A stretch of 64,000 nucleotides of DNA from Zygosaccharomyces rouxii (taxonomy: Eukaryota; Ascomycota; Saccharomycetes; Saccharomycetales; Saccharomycetaceae). Below, piece by piece: positions 38,488-47,955 of this stretch (the stretch's first letter is position 1; every line of letters starts with the position of its first letter). The notes beneath the pieces were generated by a model. That model did no database searches and had not been told where the DNA came from. It was given only the letters and a program-made list of their open reading frames with translations. Both the position numbers and the translations under genes were made by a program. The stretch is from positions 1 through 64,000 of the forward strand of contig NC_012996.1 in assembly GCF_000026365.1 (NCBI RefSeq), written 5' to 3'.

Positions 38488-40854
38488 CTATATCTCGAAT
38501 CTACCACTGACAAACTCATCGTCCATGTGTTGGTCACCTTCGTAGTCAACTTGCCCCACGCCATGTAAATGTTTGGATTGGTTGAAATCGTCATTGGGAT
38601 CATCATCATCGATTTGGTCGTCAATGACGTCTTCATCTGGCGGTAAATCGGGATTACCGGGGATAAATGAACCTGGTTCCATGAAATAAGAATTTTGTAA
38701 AAATTTCCTATTGTTGTAAGTAGTATTGTAATGTTCATCCATGGCAGACTCATCAACAAAGGTAAACCCCGCGAATTTGGCTTGCATTGCTGGCGACAAC
38801 GGCGTTGCTGCAATGGGGGCATTTTTATTCAAATATGATGTTGAAGTCTGTGTAAATTCAGGATCGAAGTTTGATGTGTCTACATCCGAATTTAGGTGTG
38901 GTTTGAATGGTGGTGGTATTTTACGTTGTCTGAGGGCTTCCCAATCGATATCTGCAAAAAATGGATGGGCTCGTAATTCTCTACCATCATCGACAGCTCC
39001 CAAACGATGTTTAGGATTTCTGTTTAATAAACCTTTAACAAAGGAACGACCTTCAGGAGATAGAACATCACGAGGAAATTTAACTTTACCGAAGGCAATC
39101 TTTTGATACATTTTTTGATTGTCTTCAGCAAAGAAGGGAGACCAACCACAACACATTTCGAATATTAAAACACCCAATGACCAAAAGTCGACCATCTTTG
39201 TATATCCAGTTTCATCTAGCAACAACTCAGGTGCTAAATATTCAGTAGTACCGCAAAAGGTATTTGTACGATCTTTTAATTCAGCTTTAGAAAGTCCAAA
39301 ATCGCAAAGCGCAATATTACCATTGGCATCTAGTAAGATGTTTTCAGGTTTCAAATCTCTGTAAACGATATCGTTATCGTGCAAATATTCCAATGCCATT
39401 ACCAATTCTGCGATGTAAAATTTGGCACGGTCCTCTGAGAATCTACCTTCCTTCTGTAAGTGCCAAAATAATTCACCACCACTCATGTAATCTGTAACCA
39501 AATATAAATCTGCAGGAGTTTGGAAAGAAAATTTCAGACCGACGATGAAAGGGCACAGTTGAGATGCTGTACGAACTAAAATGTTACGTTCACCTATGGT
39601 GTGTGCAATTTCGTTCTTTTTAATGATAACTTTCTTTGATAAAACTTTCATGGCATAAATTCTCTGAGAATCTTTCTTTTTGACTTGGTAAACTTGGCCA
39701 AAAGTACCCTTACCCAATAGTCTTAGAACTTCAAAGTCACTTGGACCATACTGCCTCTTCTTCGTCGATGTATATTGCCAACTGATTAGAATATCACCAG
39801 AAACATGTTCATCTAATACACGCTTTTGTAAGGCATGCCATTGGCTTTGAGATGCTTTACGAGTGTTTTGAATTCTGGGACGAAGTCTGACTTGACCTAA
39901 AAACATATCATCATGAGCTGCATCGTAAACGGAAATCTCTAATTCAGAACAGGCCCCTAGAACGTCGAACGTTGTCTTATGATGCCACATTGGATTTGAA
40001 CTATTGGTTGAACTATGTTGTTCCAACTGAGTGTCCGCGTCCTCTCTCATTTTATTTAAGTTTGAAGATGACCTGTGTGTGTAAAGAGGCCTATGTTTTG
40101 CTGCATTTTCTGGAATTGCAGGTAAACCAGGTTGCTGCCAACCACTACCATGGAATGGTTTATTGTCCACAGATTCTGGTCCATCTGATATAAATTCAGA
40201 ACTTTCAAAAGTACAAACCACGTATGGTTGAGCAGTGGCGGACCTGGTCAACAAGTTTCTAGCCTCCACAATTGTAACTGTTAAACTACCTAGTGGCACT
40301 TCGGTTTCCAAGCCCGTAGAAGAAGCACCTCCAAGCCTAGTACTATCACCACCGGTTGGCAGCGTTAAATGGTGGACCTGTGCTTGATTTAGATGTTGAC
40401 GTTGTTGTTGCTGTTGCTGTGGAAGTGGTGGCTGTTGTTGTTGTTGTTGACCCTTAGCAAGTCTTGTTTCCTGCATTCCACTATCATTCTGGGGAAACTG
40501 TGAACTCAATTGAGAAGACGACGTTGTAGATTGGAAAGTAGCCCCAGGAGCATCTCCACCTTCATTCATCGCCTTCATGTGGCTCAAAACATTTTCAGAA
40601 GTAACACCAGTTGTACCCATCGCATAGGAATTCTGACTCACTGCAGTTGTTGGAGTAGCAGTTTGTGAAGTAAAACTGGGGAAAAATCCTGTTCCTAAGT
40701 TTGAACTTAGCGTCGTTCCTATATGATTGGCACTGCCATTGTTATTGTTATTATTACCGTTATTATTACTATCACTACCGTTGATACTGTCACCATTCCT
40801 ACTATCACTGTCCCCAGTACTGGCAACTTTATTAGACCCAAAGAAATTCATCAT
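38488..40854 (-). CDS. SCH9: AGC-family protein kinase Sch9
   Basis: Sch9 is the main TORC1-activated S6-kinase-like enzyme controlling ribosome production, stress resistance and lifespan. The 788-residue protein (824 in S. cerevisiae) begins MMNFFGSNK and has a low-complexity Asn/Gln-rich N-terminus. A C2-like domain spans about residues 188-321. The kinase domain (about 373-635) has GKGTFGQVYQV, YRDLKPENILLD and activation-loop Thr532 in TNTFCGTTEYLAPE. The AGC tail carries the TORC1-type sites AATPLSPAMQ and the hydrophobic motif Thr698 in FAGFTFVDES. The ATG at 40852-40854 matches the S. cerevisiae MMNFF start. Codon choice is average, unlike RPS4. Confidence 0.96.
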   Translation of the reverse strand: MMNFFGSNKVASTGDSDSRNGDSINGSDSNNNGNNNNNNGSANHIGTTLSSNLGTGFFPSFTSQTATPTTAVSQNSYAMGTTGVTSENVLSHMKAMNEGGDAPGATFQSTTSSSQLSSQFPQNDSGMQETRLAKGQQQQQQPPLPQQQQQQRQHLNQAQVHHLTLPTGGDSTRLGGASSTGLETEVPLGSLTVTIVEARNLLTRSATAQPYVVCTFESSEFISDGPESVDNKPFHGSGWQQPGLPAIPENAAKHRPLYTHRSSSNLNKMREDADTQLEQHSSTNSSNPMWHHKTTFDVLGACSELEISVYDAAHDDMFLGQVRLRPRIQNTRKASQSQWHALQKRVLDEHVSGDILISWQYTSTKKRQYGPSDFEVLRLLGKGTFGQVYQVKKKDSQRIYAMKVLSKKVIIKKNEIAHTIGERNILVRTASQLCPFIVGLKFSFQTPADLYLVTDYMSGGELFWHLQKEGRFSEDRAKFYIAELVMALEYLHDNDIVYRDLKPENILLDANGNIALCDFGLSKAELKDRTNTFCGTTEYLAPELLLDETGYTKMVDFWSLGVLIFEMCCGWSPFFAEDNQKMYQKIAFGKVKFPRDVLSPEGRSFVKGLLNRNPKHRLGAVDDGRELRAHPFFADIDWEALRQRKIPPPFKPHLNSDVDTSNFDPEFTQTSTSYLNKNAPIAATPLSPAMQAKFAGFTFVDESAMDEHYNTTYNNRKFLQNSYFMEPGSFIPGNPDLPPDEDVIDDQIDDDDPNDDFNQSKHLHGVGQVDYEGDQHMDDEFVSGRFEI

Positions 40855-41392
40855 CACTTGGCAACAACACTGGTATGATAATACAAAGAATTTCTATCTA
40901 TCTCTTCAAACCAAAAATTAACAATTAGAATTATAATGAAACGCCTCTTGATCCTATAACACTTTCCTCCTCTCACTTCTGCTCTATTGTATATGTATGA
41001 TTAAACCTCCCAATTAGAATCAGTAAAAAAAATGACAAAGGAAGCAAGAGAAACAGTGAAATAAACTCAACTATCGAAATATTCCCAAATATACTTTATC
41101 AAAGGTAAAAAAAAAAAAAAAACTAGGGCGATAAAACTAAAGCACTATTATTATTATTATTATTGTTATATATTGTGTATTTCTCCTATAATTGTTAAGG
41201 TCCCTTGTACTCGTATGAAGAGGGCTGTCAATAGAACCTTCTCTTTTTATTTTGTAAAAATCGAATCATGAATTCTCATGCATCACATGATGCACATTTG
41301 CAGCTTTAATAATATGAATCATAATGGTAAATAAAAAATGATGACGATAAATACAATGTTGAACAATTTCAACTTATTTTGCGAGTTCAGTT
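40855..41392. other. SCH9 promoter region
   Basis: The 538 bp between HTM1 and SCH9 (both minus strand) contain an ATT trinucleotide run near 41147-41164, poly-A at about 41108-41121 and AT-rich sequence. No named factor site stands out. Confidence 0.4.
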
Positions 41393-43831
41393 TCACTGCA
41401 TTAGCATGTTGATGATGGGGGTACACTCGAGCATTAACTGGTTATAGCTGTTTTGACCAAACAAATCGCGGAAAGTATTCTCTTCTCTTTGAGTCTTGAA
41501 GACCGTTTTCCGGTTAATGGTCAAATTTGCATCCGCAGGTAGATTTATTCCGTTGAGCACTGTGGCTCTGTACAGAAGAGATGGTGTGTACAATCTATCA
41601 ATTTTGTCACACGTTGATTTAAAAACGTCTTTGCACCTTGCACTCACGAAAAGCTGTGGATCGAGAATACGTCCGTAGACGTCTATTTTCCCAGGTTCAA
41701 TCTTCTCGAGACGGATCTTATTACGACCTCCCAAAGTTTCTCTGTGGATGCTACCATCTGGTAATCTGATTAACTGACACTCGCCCGGTAGATCAAGTAC
41801 GATCTCTAGGGCTTCCGTTGACGGCATAGGTCTACTGTGAGCAAATTTATCATGAGCCCATTTTTCATAAAACCCTCGCTGTAGTTCCATTGGCACCACG
41901 TTTTGCATGTGCTTGGGTCTTATTAGAGTTGAATTGTAGCGACGGTCGATTTCAAATAATCTATCGAAATGGCTTAATAAGTGAGAATGTAACCACTGAG
42001 GTTTATCGGTGTGGGGAGCAGCGAAATCCACGGGGAAGCACATTTGCTCATACACAGAAGGCTTGCTGGCGTCCGGTTGTTCTTCAGGTTCAGGTTGGGC
42101 ATGTGTGCTAATATCCTTTGTAGGTTCTTGGTCAGCAGTAAAGAGGGATTTGGCAAATCTTAGCAGTTTACCCCCCATAAAGGTTCTTTCATTCTCATGA
42201 AGCGCAGATTTTCTATCACGTTTACGACATGCTCTTAGATGTTCTCTGTAAACCGTATCGTTGAAATACTTGTTCTGCTCGTAGTTGTTTATCATCTTGG
42301 GGGTAAGCCACATTGGATGAGCCTCTGTGCTGAAGACGACATTATCTCTCGTGCTGTGCAATTCGTTATCCACATCAAATAAGAGGTACAGATACTTGAG
42401 AGTTTCACTTAATATGAAAGTTTCCATACGGTCTTGTGGCTCTCCCGTTGTTACATCCTGGAACCCGCCAAATCCACATTCGTGTTTAAACCTCGTCTGT
42501 AAACTTTCCAAGATAGCAACACCAACGTTCAAATAAAAAGGATCTCTCGTTGCTCTGTATAGGAAGTATGTGGATTCCACGAATTCTGGACGCAATGGAT
42601 ACCATTCTAAGGGCACAAATGATTTTATATCCTCAGGAGTAAATTCTTTCTTCTTTTCAAAGGCGGCTAAAGTTTGGAAGTCCCACCTTTCTGGCACACC
42701 ACCAAATGTGTTCCACAGTTTGAGCGTTAGCATATGCTTTAAGATAGCATCTTCCACATCACCTGCGAGAACTTGTAACCCTGGGAAAAATGCACTTAAG
42801 GAATCTATCCAAAGTGTTTGTAATTGACCAGTAGTAGATTGTACGTTTGTGTAAAACCAATCAGCTCTTGAATTCGTGTTTAAGGAATTGTATGCATCTT
42901 GCCAAATCTTTAGCAACCCATCATCATCAAATAGAATCGCTCCCTTTAGTGCGTATTCGTAAAATGAATCTATAGAGGCACCGACACCTGAAATTGGGGT
43001 ATAGCACTGACCCGATTGTGGGTTGAAAGACATCGGCAGCAGTTGTAGCTCGGTTCTTAGCGCCCAGGTCTTGTTCATTGCATATCTGGTGACATCTGCA
43101 TATTTAGAATCCAGCGTCAAATACGAGAGCATGGTAAATTCAAAGATTGGTGATACCATAGCTGCTACATTATTTTCAGAAACTGATTCCACGCTTATCG
43201 GGTCAAACTTACTTCTTAAATTGATTCGCGGCACTGGTAACCCCGTTAAAGTCAGATAAGAAGGTAATAACCGATCTGCCATATCTTTAGCAAGTTGTAA
43301 AAGTGAGCCCTTATATTCTTCGCCCAAATACACTTTTTTAGAAGGATCTGTAGCGTACAAATGAGCTGATATGAGGCCACCAACTATTCTAATTGTAGTT
43401 TCAAATACTTGTACGGTAGAATCGATATTGAATTTATTGGGAAATGTATCTTCAATCAACTTAACCATCTCTGCAAACTTAGGACGATCATTCATAACAG
43501 CCAAAGTCGTTAAAGAATCCACCAAAGTAACAGAGAAATTTCCCAAAACATCATTGGTAATTTCATCATCAGGATCCTCGAAATTCCTTGTCTTGGGGAT
43601 GCATGCAATGGGTCTCAATTCATCATACGGATAACCCTTTTGTAAATAATTTTCGTGAGCAAAATGGAACAAATCCTTTACTGTCTCTCTGTAATGCTTC
43701 AATTCAAATCTATTAAAAGAGTATTTTTCAAACTGGAGTTGTTTACTATTATCATTACGATTGAAATGTTCTTGTGATGCCTGTGCCCAGATCGGCAGTA
43801 AGACCCAAACCCATATTAGCGTATAAAGCAT
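41393..43831 (-). CDS. HTM1: ER degradation-enhancing alpha-mannosidase
   Basis: Htm1/Mnl1 trims a mannose from Man8 N-glycans in the ER, exposing the alpha-1,6 mannose read by Yos9 and marking misfolded glycoproteins for degradation. The 812-residue protein (796 in S. cerevisiae) starts with a signal peptide (MLYTLIWVWVLLPIWAQAS). The GH47 domain covers about residues 40-520, with motifs CIPKTRNFEDPDDE, FSVTLVDSLTTLAVM, DSFYEYALKGA, RPEFVESTYFLYRATRD and FILSETLKYLYLLFD, followed by FSTEAHP. The C-terminal extension (about 520-812) is specific to Htm1 and in S. cerevisiae binds Pdi1; cysteines are present there (YEQMCFPVD, CKDVFKSTCDK). Confidence 0.94.
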   Translation of the reverse strand: MLYTLIWVWVLLPIWAQASQEHFNRNDNSKQLQFEKYSFNRFELKHYRETVKDLFHFAHENYLQKGYPYDELRPIACIPKTRNFEDPDDEITNDVLGNFSVTLVDSLTTLAVMNDRPKFAEMVKLIEDTFPNKFNIDSTVQVFETTIRIVGGLISAHLYATDPSKKVYLGEEYKGSLLQLAKDMADRLLPSYLTLTGLPVPRINLRSKFDPISVESVSENNVAAMVSPIFEFTMLSYLTLDSKYADVTRYAMNKTWALRTELQLLPMSFNPQSGQCYTPISGVGASIDSFYEYALKGAILFDDDGLLKIWQDAYNSLNTNSRADWFYTNVQSTTGQLQTLWIDSLSAFFPGLQVLAGDVEDAILKHMLTLKLWNTFGGVPERWDFQTLAAFEKKKEFTPEDIKSFVPLEWYPLRPEFVESTYFLYRATRDPFYLNVGVAILESLQTRFKHECGFGGFQDVTTGEPQDRMETFILSETLKYLYLLFDVDNELHSTRDNVVFSTEAHPMWLTPKMINNYEQNKYFNDTVYREHLRACRKRDRKSALHENERTFMGGKLLRFAKSLFTADQEPTKDISTHAQPEPEEQPDASKPSVYEQMCFPVDFAAPHTDKPQWLHSHLLSHFDRLFEIDRRYNSTLIRPKHMQNVVPMELQRGFYEKWAHDKFAHSRPMPSTEALEIVLDLPGECQLIRLPDGSIHRETLGGRNKIRLEKIEPGKIDVYGRILDPQLFVSARCKDVFKSTCDKIDRLYTPSLLYRATVLNGINLPADANLTINRKTVFKTQREENTFRDLFGQNSYNQLMLECTPIINMLMQ

Positions 43832-44379
43832 TGAATTACCAACACTGCTACAATTCTTGATTCTCGAAAATCTTTGTTGGTGCGTGTATGTACAGTATGC
43901 TTCAGTCTAGTAACTTTTGAAGGTTAACATATTTGATTGCCCAACGTGTAAGCGACTTTACGTGCTACTGACAAATCCCAGTGTCTCATGGCATTAACTA
44001 GTAAGGACCGCAGTAGCCATATAATTACCTAAAGTAAACTGCGATTAGATTGCGGTTCAAAGACTATCTTTCTATTCATGGCGAATATGCATAGACTTAA
44101 ACATAAATCCCTATGCATTGAACTTATTTAATTCTACGTCTCGTTGCAAGGGAATAACGTAGATAAGGAAAAATTGATTCGCTACTTCTTGTTTACGAAG
44201 ATAGAAGATGTAAGATACGCTTAAGCTATGTACTATTCCTCAATCCCCATCCCCCAGCCTTGTACAGCATGTTTACATACGTATGTATAATACCCGGTCT
44301 CTTTCTACCTTCTCAGGTTAAGATGATTGATTGACTACCTGATTGTAAGACTTCGGTATTTCAAGTGACTGCTTTTCTC

Positions 44380-44392
44380 ACACCCGTACATA
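44380..44392 (+). promoter_or_regulatory. Rap1 site in RPS4 promoter
   Basis: ACACCCGTACATA fits the Rap1 consensus ACACCCRYACAYM at every position. Rap1 binds most ribosomal protein gene promoters in Saccharomyces. It lies about 430 bp upstream of the RPS4 ATG. Confidence 0.8.
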
Positions 44393-44407
44393 TTGAAGTG
44401 TTCTCTT

Positions 44408-44420
44408 ACATCTGTACATC
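44408..44420 (+). promoter_or_regulatory. Second, weaker Rap1-type site
   Basis: ACATCTGTACATC repeats the Rap1 pattern in the same orientation, 28 bases after the first site. Paired tandem Rap1 sites are the usual layout in ribosomal protein promoters. It departs from consensus at the CCC core. Confidence 0.55.
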
Positions 44421-44463
44421 TGGCTATTTTGTAATCTATTTTTTCAATTACCTGTTAACTTTT

Positions 44464-44700
44464 TCAGGTGGTCGCGCGTCGCGCGCGAAGAAAAGAAGAG
44501 AAACCAAAAAAGACCGCAATACATTGCCCAACGCGTCGGGGAGGGACTCGCTTCTCGCTAGGCGGAGCGTCCTGTCTAGCAACAACCCCACTGGGAGGGG
44601 GAACTCTCCTTCCAGCTAGACGGATTCTGTCTATGCGTCCAGCGGGGAGAATGACGATAGTGGTACGGTACGCTGTTCCAGCAGACGGTAACCGACGCAG
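44464..44700. other. GC-rich structured element upstream of RPS4
   Basis: The base composition jumps to GC-rich inside an AT-rich intergenic region. A hairpin can form from GTCTAGC (44574-44580) and GCTAGAC (44615-44621), enclosing CCCC (44586-44589) and GGGG (44597-44600). Further GC-rich stretches include GTCGCGCGTCGCGCGCG at about 44471-44487 and an ACGCGT box at 44531-44536. It may be a promoter element, a structured leader or an unannotated RNA; I cannot tell which. Confidence 0.45.
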
Positions 44701-44823
44701 TTTGAAAAAAAATTAGAGAATAATGTCAGATTTCCTTATCTCATCTTGTAGTATAGTTATTATTTGGTATAATCGTAATTGTCAATTGGATAGAAAGGAT
44801 TGTTATAAACCAAGGACATCAAG

Positions 44824-45609
44824 ATGGCTAGAGGACCAAAGAAGCACCTTAAGAGACTAGCAGCTCCACACCACTGGTTGTTGGACAAATTGTCTGGTAC
44901 CTATGCTCCAAGACCATCCCAAGGTCCTCACAAGTTGAGAGAATCTTTGCCATTGGTCGTGTTTTTGAGAAACAGATTAAAGTATGCTTTGAACACTCGT
45001 GAAGTTAAGGCTATTATGATGCAACGTCACGTTAAGGTTGATGGTAAGGTCAGAACTGATTCTACTTTCCCAGCTGGTTTCATGGATGTCATCTCTCTAG
45101 ATGCCACCAACGAAAACTTCAGATTGGTTTACGATGTTAAAGGTAGATTCGCTGTTCACCGTATCACCGATGAAGAAGCTTCTTACAAGTTGGGTAAGGT
45201 TAAGAAGGTCCAATTGGGTAAGAAGGGTATCCCATACGTCGTTACCCACGACGGTAGAACCATCAGATTCCCAGACCCAAATGTCAAGGTTAACGACACT
45301 GTCAAGATCGATTTGGCCTCTGGTAAGATCCAAGACTACATCAAGTTCGACACTGGTAAGTTAGTTTACGTTACCGGTGGTCGTAACTTGGGTCGTATCG
45401 GTACTATCGTTCACAAGGAAAGACACGATGGTGGTTTCGACTTGGTCCACATCAAGGACTCCTTGGACAACACTTTCGTCACCAGACTAAACAACGTTTT
45501 CGTCATTGGTGAACCTGGTAAGCCTTACATCTCTTTGCCAAAGGGTAAGGGTATCAAGTTGTCTATCACTGAAGAGCGTGACAGAAGAAGAGCTCAAAAC
45601 GGTTTGTAA
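44824..45609 (+). CDS. RPS4: Small-subunit ribosomal protein eS4
   Basis: eS4 is a core component of the 40S subunit. The 261-residue protein is the same length as S. cerevisiae Rps4 and almost identical to it, from [18 protein letters not shown] to [10 protein letters not shown]. It contains an S4-like RNA-binding region (about residues 42-104) and a KOW motif ([10 protein letters not shown], about 178-187). Codon use is strongly biased to the preferred yeast set (TTG, AGA, GGT, AAG), as expected of a highly expressed gene. The CDS is continuous, whereas both S. cerevisiae copies carry an intron just after the start; no splice signals are seen near the ATG. Confidence 0.98.
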   Translation: MARGPKKHLKRLAAPHHWLLDKLSGTYAPRPSQGPHKLRESLPLVVFLRNRLKYALNTREVKAIMMQRHVKVDGKVRTDSTFPAGFMDVISLDATNENFRLVYDVKGRFAVHRITDEEASYKLGKVKKVQLGKKGIPYVVTHDGRTIRFPDPNVKVNDTVKIDLASGKIQDYIKFDTGKLVYVTGGRNLGRIGTIVHKERHDGGFDLVHIKDSLDNTFVTRLNNVFVIGEPGKPYISLPKGKGIKLSITEERDRRRAQNGL

Positions 45610-45747
45610 GAGGTTTAAAACGCTTCTTTCAGATCTACCCAGCAATGCTGTTTGTTTATTAGAACTACGTTGTTTCATATAATTTCAACCATTTTTAAAT
45701 CTTTCAGAAAAGAAATCCTTTTATGTGTACAAATCTATTTTTTTTCT

Positions 45748-45754
45748 TTACCCG
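45748..45754. promoter_or_regulatory. Reb1-type site TTACCCG between convergent genes
   Basis: TTACCCG is the Reb1 core. It lies 4 bases before the end of the convergent YHR202W-type gene and 139 bases after the RPS4 stop. Bound Reb1 stops Pol II by road-block termination in S. cerevisiae, so it may insulate the neighbour from the very active RPS4. This role is inferred. Confidence 0.45.
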
Positions 45755-45757
45755 TAT

Positions 45758-47560
45758 CTATCTTGACGTATCCTTGATGAATTCCTCCAGCAGTTTCTTT
45801 GTTGACTCACCTCCGTAATGCTTACAATGTAAATCTTGATACAAACCTTCTTCTGTCAGTGCACTAACAGCTTCCAAGACGTAAGGTTTTAGGAAACTGT
45901 AAAATACAAAGTGAACAAGACTATCAGGATCTTCAGAGACTAGTTCTTCGCTCTGTACAACGTTGGGAATTGGAAATTCATCAAGTGTGTTGTGAGGCGT
46001 ATCATCCCCATCACAACCGTAATCGTCAGACGTAGTAAGTCCTGGAGTCAAAAATGGTTGGTCAGTTCTGGGACATCTCTTTCTCTTTAAAGTCCGTCTA
46101 ACCGCCGAAGTGTCCATTTCTGCAGCAGCCATTGCTGCCGCTGCTGCTATATGGGGAGGATTCAAGGATGCAATTACTGGTCCTTTGTTCAAATACTCAG
46201 CAATATGCGAAGCCACTCTTAGTGGTAGCTCTAGATAGAGCCAGTCATTAGAGAATGGCAAAACGATAAACTCCGTATCCAGTGTAAAGGGACCCTCATG
46301 TAAATCGTATCTGACAGCGCCCGTGTTCATGAGGATAAACCGGCTTACCGAATCATTGGTGGCTTTGGAATGTAACCTTGGTAAGACTTCAGTTGTCAAC
46401 AAATGGTACAAATTTTCATCAGAATCCATTGGCTTCGATGACATGTAGTACGTATGAGGCACATAACCCAGTTGTGCATCAAGATTTAATTTTTGTCTCA
46501 AGGCCTTAGTTAAATTAGAGACGCGGATTCCCTTATCGGTAGTGGGTGATTGATCCAACTTCAAATGATGAGCAAAAGATTTTTTACTAAAATCCAAATA
46601 GCTTCTAAAGAAATGAGGAGAATCACTGTTAACATAATCGATCGACAGGAACCCCAAAGTTTCCGCAAATCTTCCACTTTGTATACCAGTAGATTTTGAA
46701 TCTAGCTCCACAAAATCTCTAATGTGAGAATGACCACCAAAGTATTGTATGATTGTATTCGGATATAATTGTCTTAATTGTTCATGTAACTTATTGATTT
46801 CTCGGTTGGCGATATCTGTTACTGGCATGTGACCAAATACCAGTACTAAATCCACTGAACCTTCAGGATACTTCTCCTTTGTTAGCTCATGAAACCACGG
46901 CTGTTTGATTTCTTCCAATGCAGGTGTTACTACTGCTCTCTCGTTAAACCTTTTGAAATCAAATAAAAACGAAAGTGCTAGGATTCTAAGACCATTCTTT
47001 TCAGTACGAAAAGCCCTGTATTTGTTACCAAATGGTACCCTAGTGCCATCCTTTTTCACAAATTCTACATTACTGGAGACGTAATTATCCCTAAATTTAG
47101 GTGAAAGAACTGTAGCGTAATATTCCAATAGCGTATTGTCAGGAGTGTAAAGTTCGTGATTGCCCAAAGTCAATAAATCATAATCTTGCTCGTTGAAGAT
47201 TTTGGTAGTTTCGATACCATTGGGACTAGTAGCGTCACTCAATCCATTACCATCGTGCTTATCACCAGTATCTACTATAATTAAATCTTGGTCTTTTTGT
47301 AAGCGTCTGTGTCTAAAGTAGGAGGCAAAACTTATAAAATCCCCCCAATCTGCATCATACACAGATTGCAAAAGATGTGATCCAAGCCAGCCATGTGTAT
47401 CAGTAGTATGTAAGAAATTCAACTGGCCTGTCTCTAAATCTCGAATTTGTGGACTTGGTTTCTCATGTAACGGTAGTTCCTGTTCAAAAAGATGTTGTAC
47501 CGACCAAGATGCTACCAAGTGAGAAGCAGCTAGGACAGTGCAAACTGTCTTGACTAACAT
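45758..47560 (-). CDS. Calcineurin-like metallophosphatase, YHR202W type
   Basis: The 600-residue protein matches S. cerevisiae YHR202W (602), a vacuolar protein of unproven substrate related to 5'-nucleotidases. It begins with a signal sequence (MLVKTVCTVLAASHLVASW). Metal-binding motifs in order are HTTDTHGWLGSHL, VDTGDKHDGNG, LGNHELY, VFGHMPV and GGHSHIRD, together forming the metallophosphoesterase site within about the first 290 residues. The C-terminal half carries a 5'-nucleotidase-like domain (RFILMNTGAVRYDLHEGPF, LPFSNDWLYLELPL) with an inserted Ala-rich and basic segment near 470-500. Its 3' end faces RPS4. Confidence 0.93.
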   Translation of the reverse strand: MLVKTVCTVLAASHLVASWSVQHLFEQELPLHEKPSPQIRDLETGQLNFLHTTDTHGWLGSHLLQSVYDADWGDFISFASYFRHRRLQKDQDLIIVDTGDKHDGNGLSDATSPNGIETTKIFNEQDYDLLTLGNHELYTPDNTLLEYYATVLSPKFRDNYVSSNVEFVKKDGTRVPFGNKYRAFRTEKNGLRILALSFLFDFKRFNERAVVTPALEEIKQPWFHELTKEKYPEGSVDLVLVFGHMPVTDIANREINKLHEQLRQLYPNTIIQYFGGHSHIRDFVELDSKSTGIQSGRFAETLGFLSIDYVNSDSPHFFRSYLDFSKKSFAHHLKLDQSPTTDKGIRVSNLTKALRQKLNLDAQLGYVPHTYYMSSKPMDSDENLYHLLTTEVLPRLHSKATNDSVSRFILMNTGAVRYDLHEGPFTLDTEFIVLPFSNDWLYLELPLRVASHIAEYLNKGPVIASLNPPHIAAAAAMAAAEMDTSAVRRTLKRKRCPRTDQPFLTPGLTTSDDYGCDGDDTPHNTLDEFPIPNVVQSEELVSEDPDSLVHFVFYSFLKPYVLEAVSALTEEGLYQDLHCKHYGGESTKKLLEEFIKDTSR

Positions 47561-47869
47561 TTAGTATAAGCAAATGTACTTGTATTTCAACTATTTCATG
47601 GAGGAGTGGTTCAACATTATCATCTTCGTTATTATCATTATGACTCGGACCCCTAATGTACTAATCTTGGTATGTGTGGGTGCACTCGCGCAAAATTTGA
47701 GGTCCCCAAAGGTTCAACTGGTAAAGGGTTGACCTGAAAGATAGATTATACACAAAGGAGAAGCTATAGTATTTACTTGATGTGCTTGGGGCAATTCAAA
47801 GCACTTTAACGTGATCCTTTGCTCCTATGTCTACGTTCCGATTCTAGATCCGAATCAACAATTGAATAC
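47561..47869. other. Promoter region of the YHR202W-type gene
   Basis: 309 bases between the phosphatase start and the tRNA-Tyr gene. I see no specific element. Confidence 0.4.
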
Positions 47870-47955
47870 CTCTCGGTGGCCAAGTTGGTTTAAGGCGCCA
47901 GACTGTAATGTGAAAAGTTATCTGGATATCGGGTGTTCGAATCACCCCCGGGAGA
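47870..47955 (+). tRNA. tRNA-Tyr (anticodon GTA) with 11-nt intron
   Basis: Starts CTCTCGG, with A box GGCCAAGTTGGTTTAAGGCG, anticodon stem CCAGA/TCTGG, loop CTGTAA with anticodon GTA, B box TGTTCGAATCA and 3' CCGGGAG plus A. The canonical intron site after base 37 holds TGTGAAAAGTT, 11 nt, against 14 nt in S. cerevisiae tRNA-Tyr. Removing it leaves 75 nt, exactly the mature yeast length without CCA. Confidence 0.96.

Larger units (their letters stand above)
43832..44823. promoter_or_regulatory. Divergent HTM1/RPS4 intergenic region
   Basis: Nearly 1 kb with no gene. The half near RPS4 holds two Rap1-type sites and a GC-rich, structured stretch, both listed separately. The remainder is AT-rich. 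Open frames at 44365-44716 are composition artefacts of the GC-rich part. Confidence 0.5.

Noticed and set aside
44365..44716. Open frames and a splice-acceptor-like TTTTTCAG near 44468 that might add a 5' exon to RPS4
   Set aside because: RPS4 already has its full conserved start at 44824, and no matching donor and branch pair is seen between the Rap1 sites and this acceptor.
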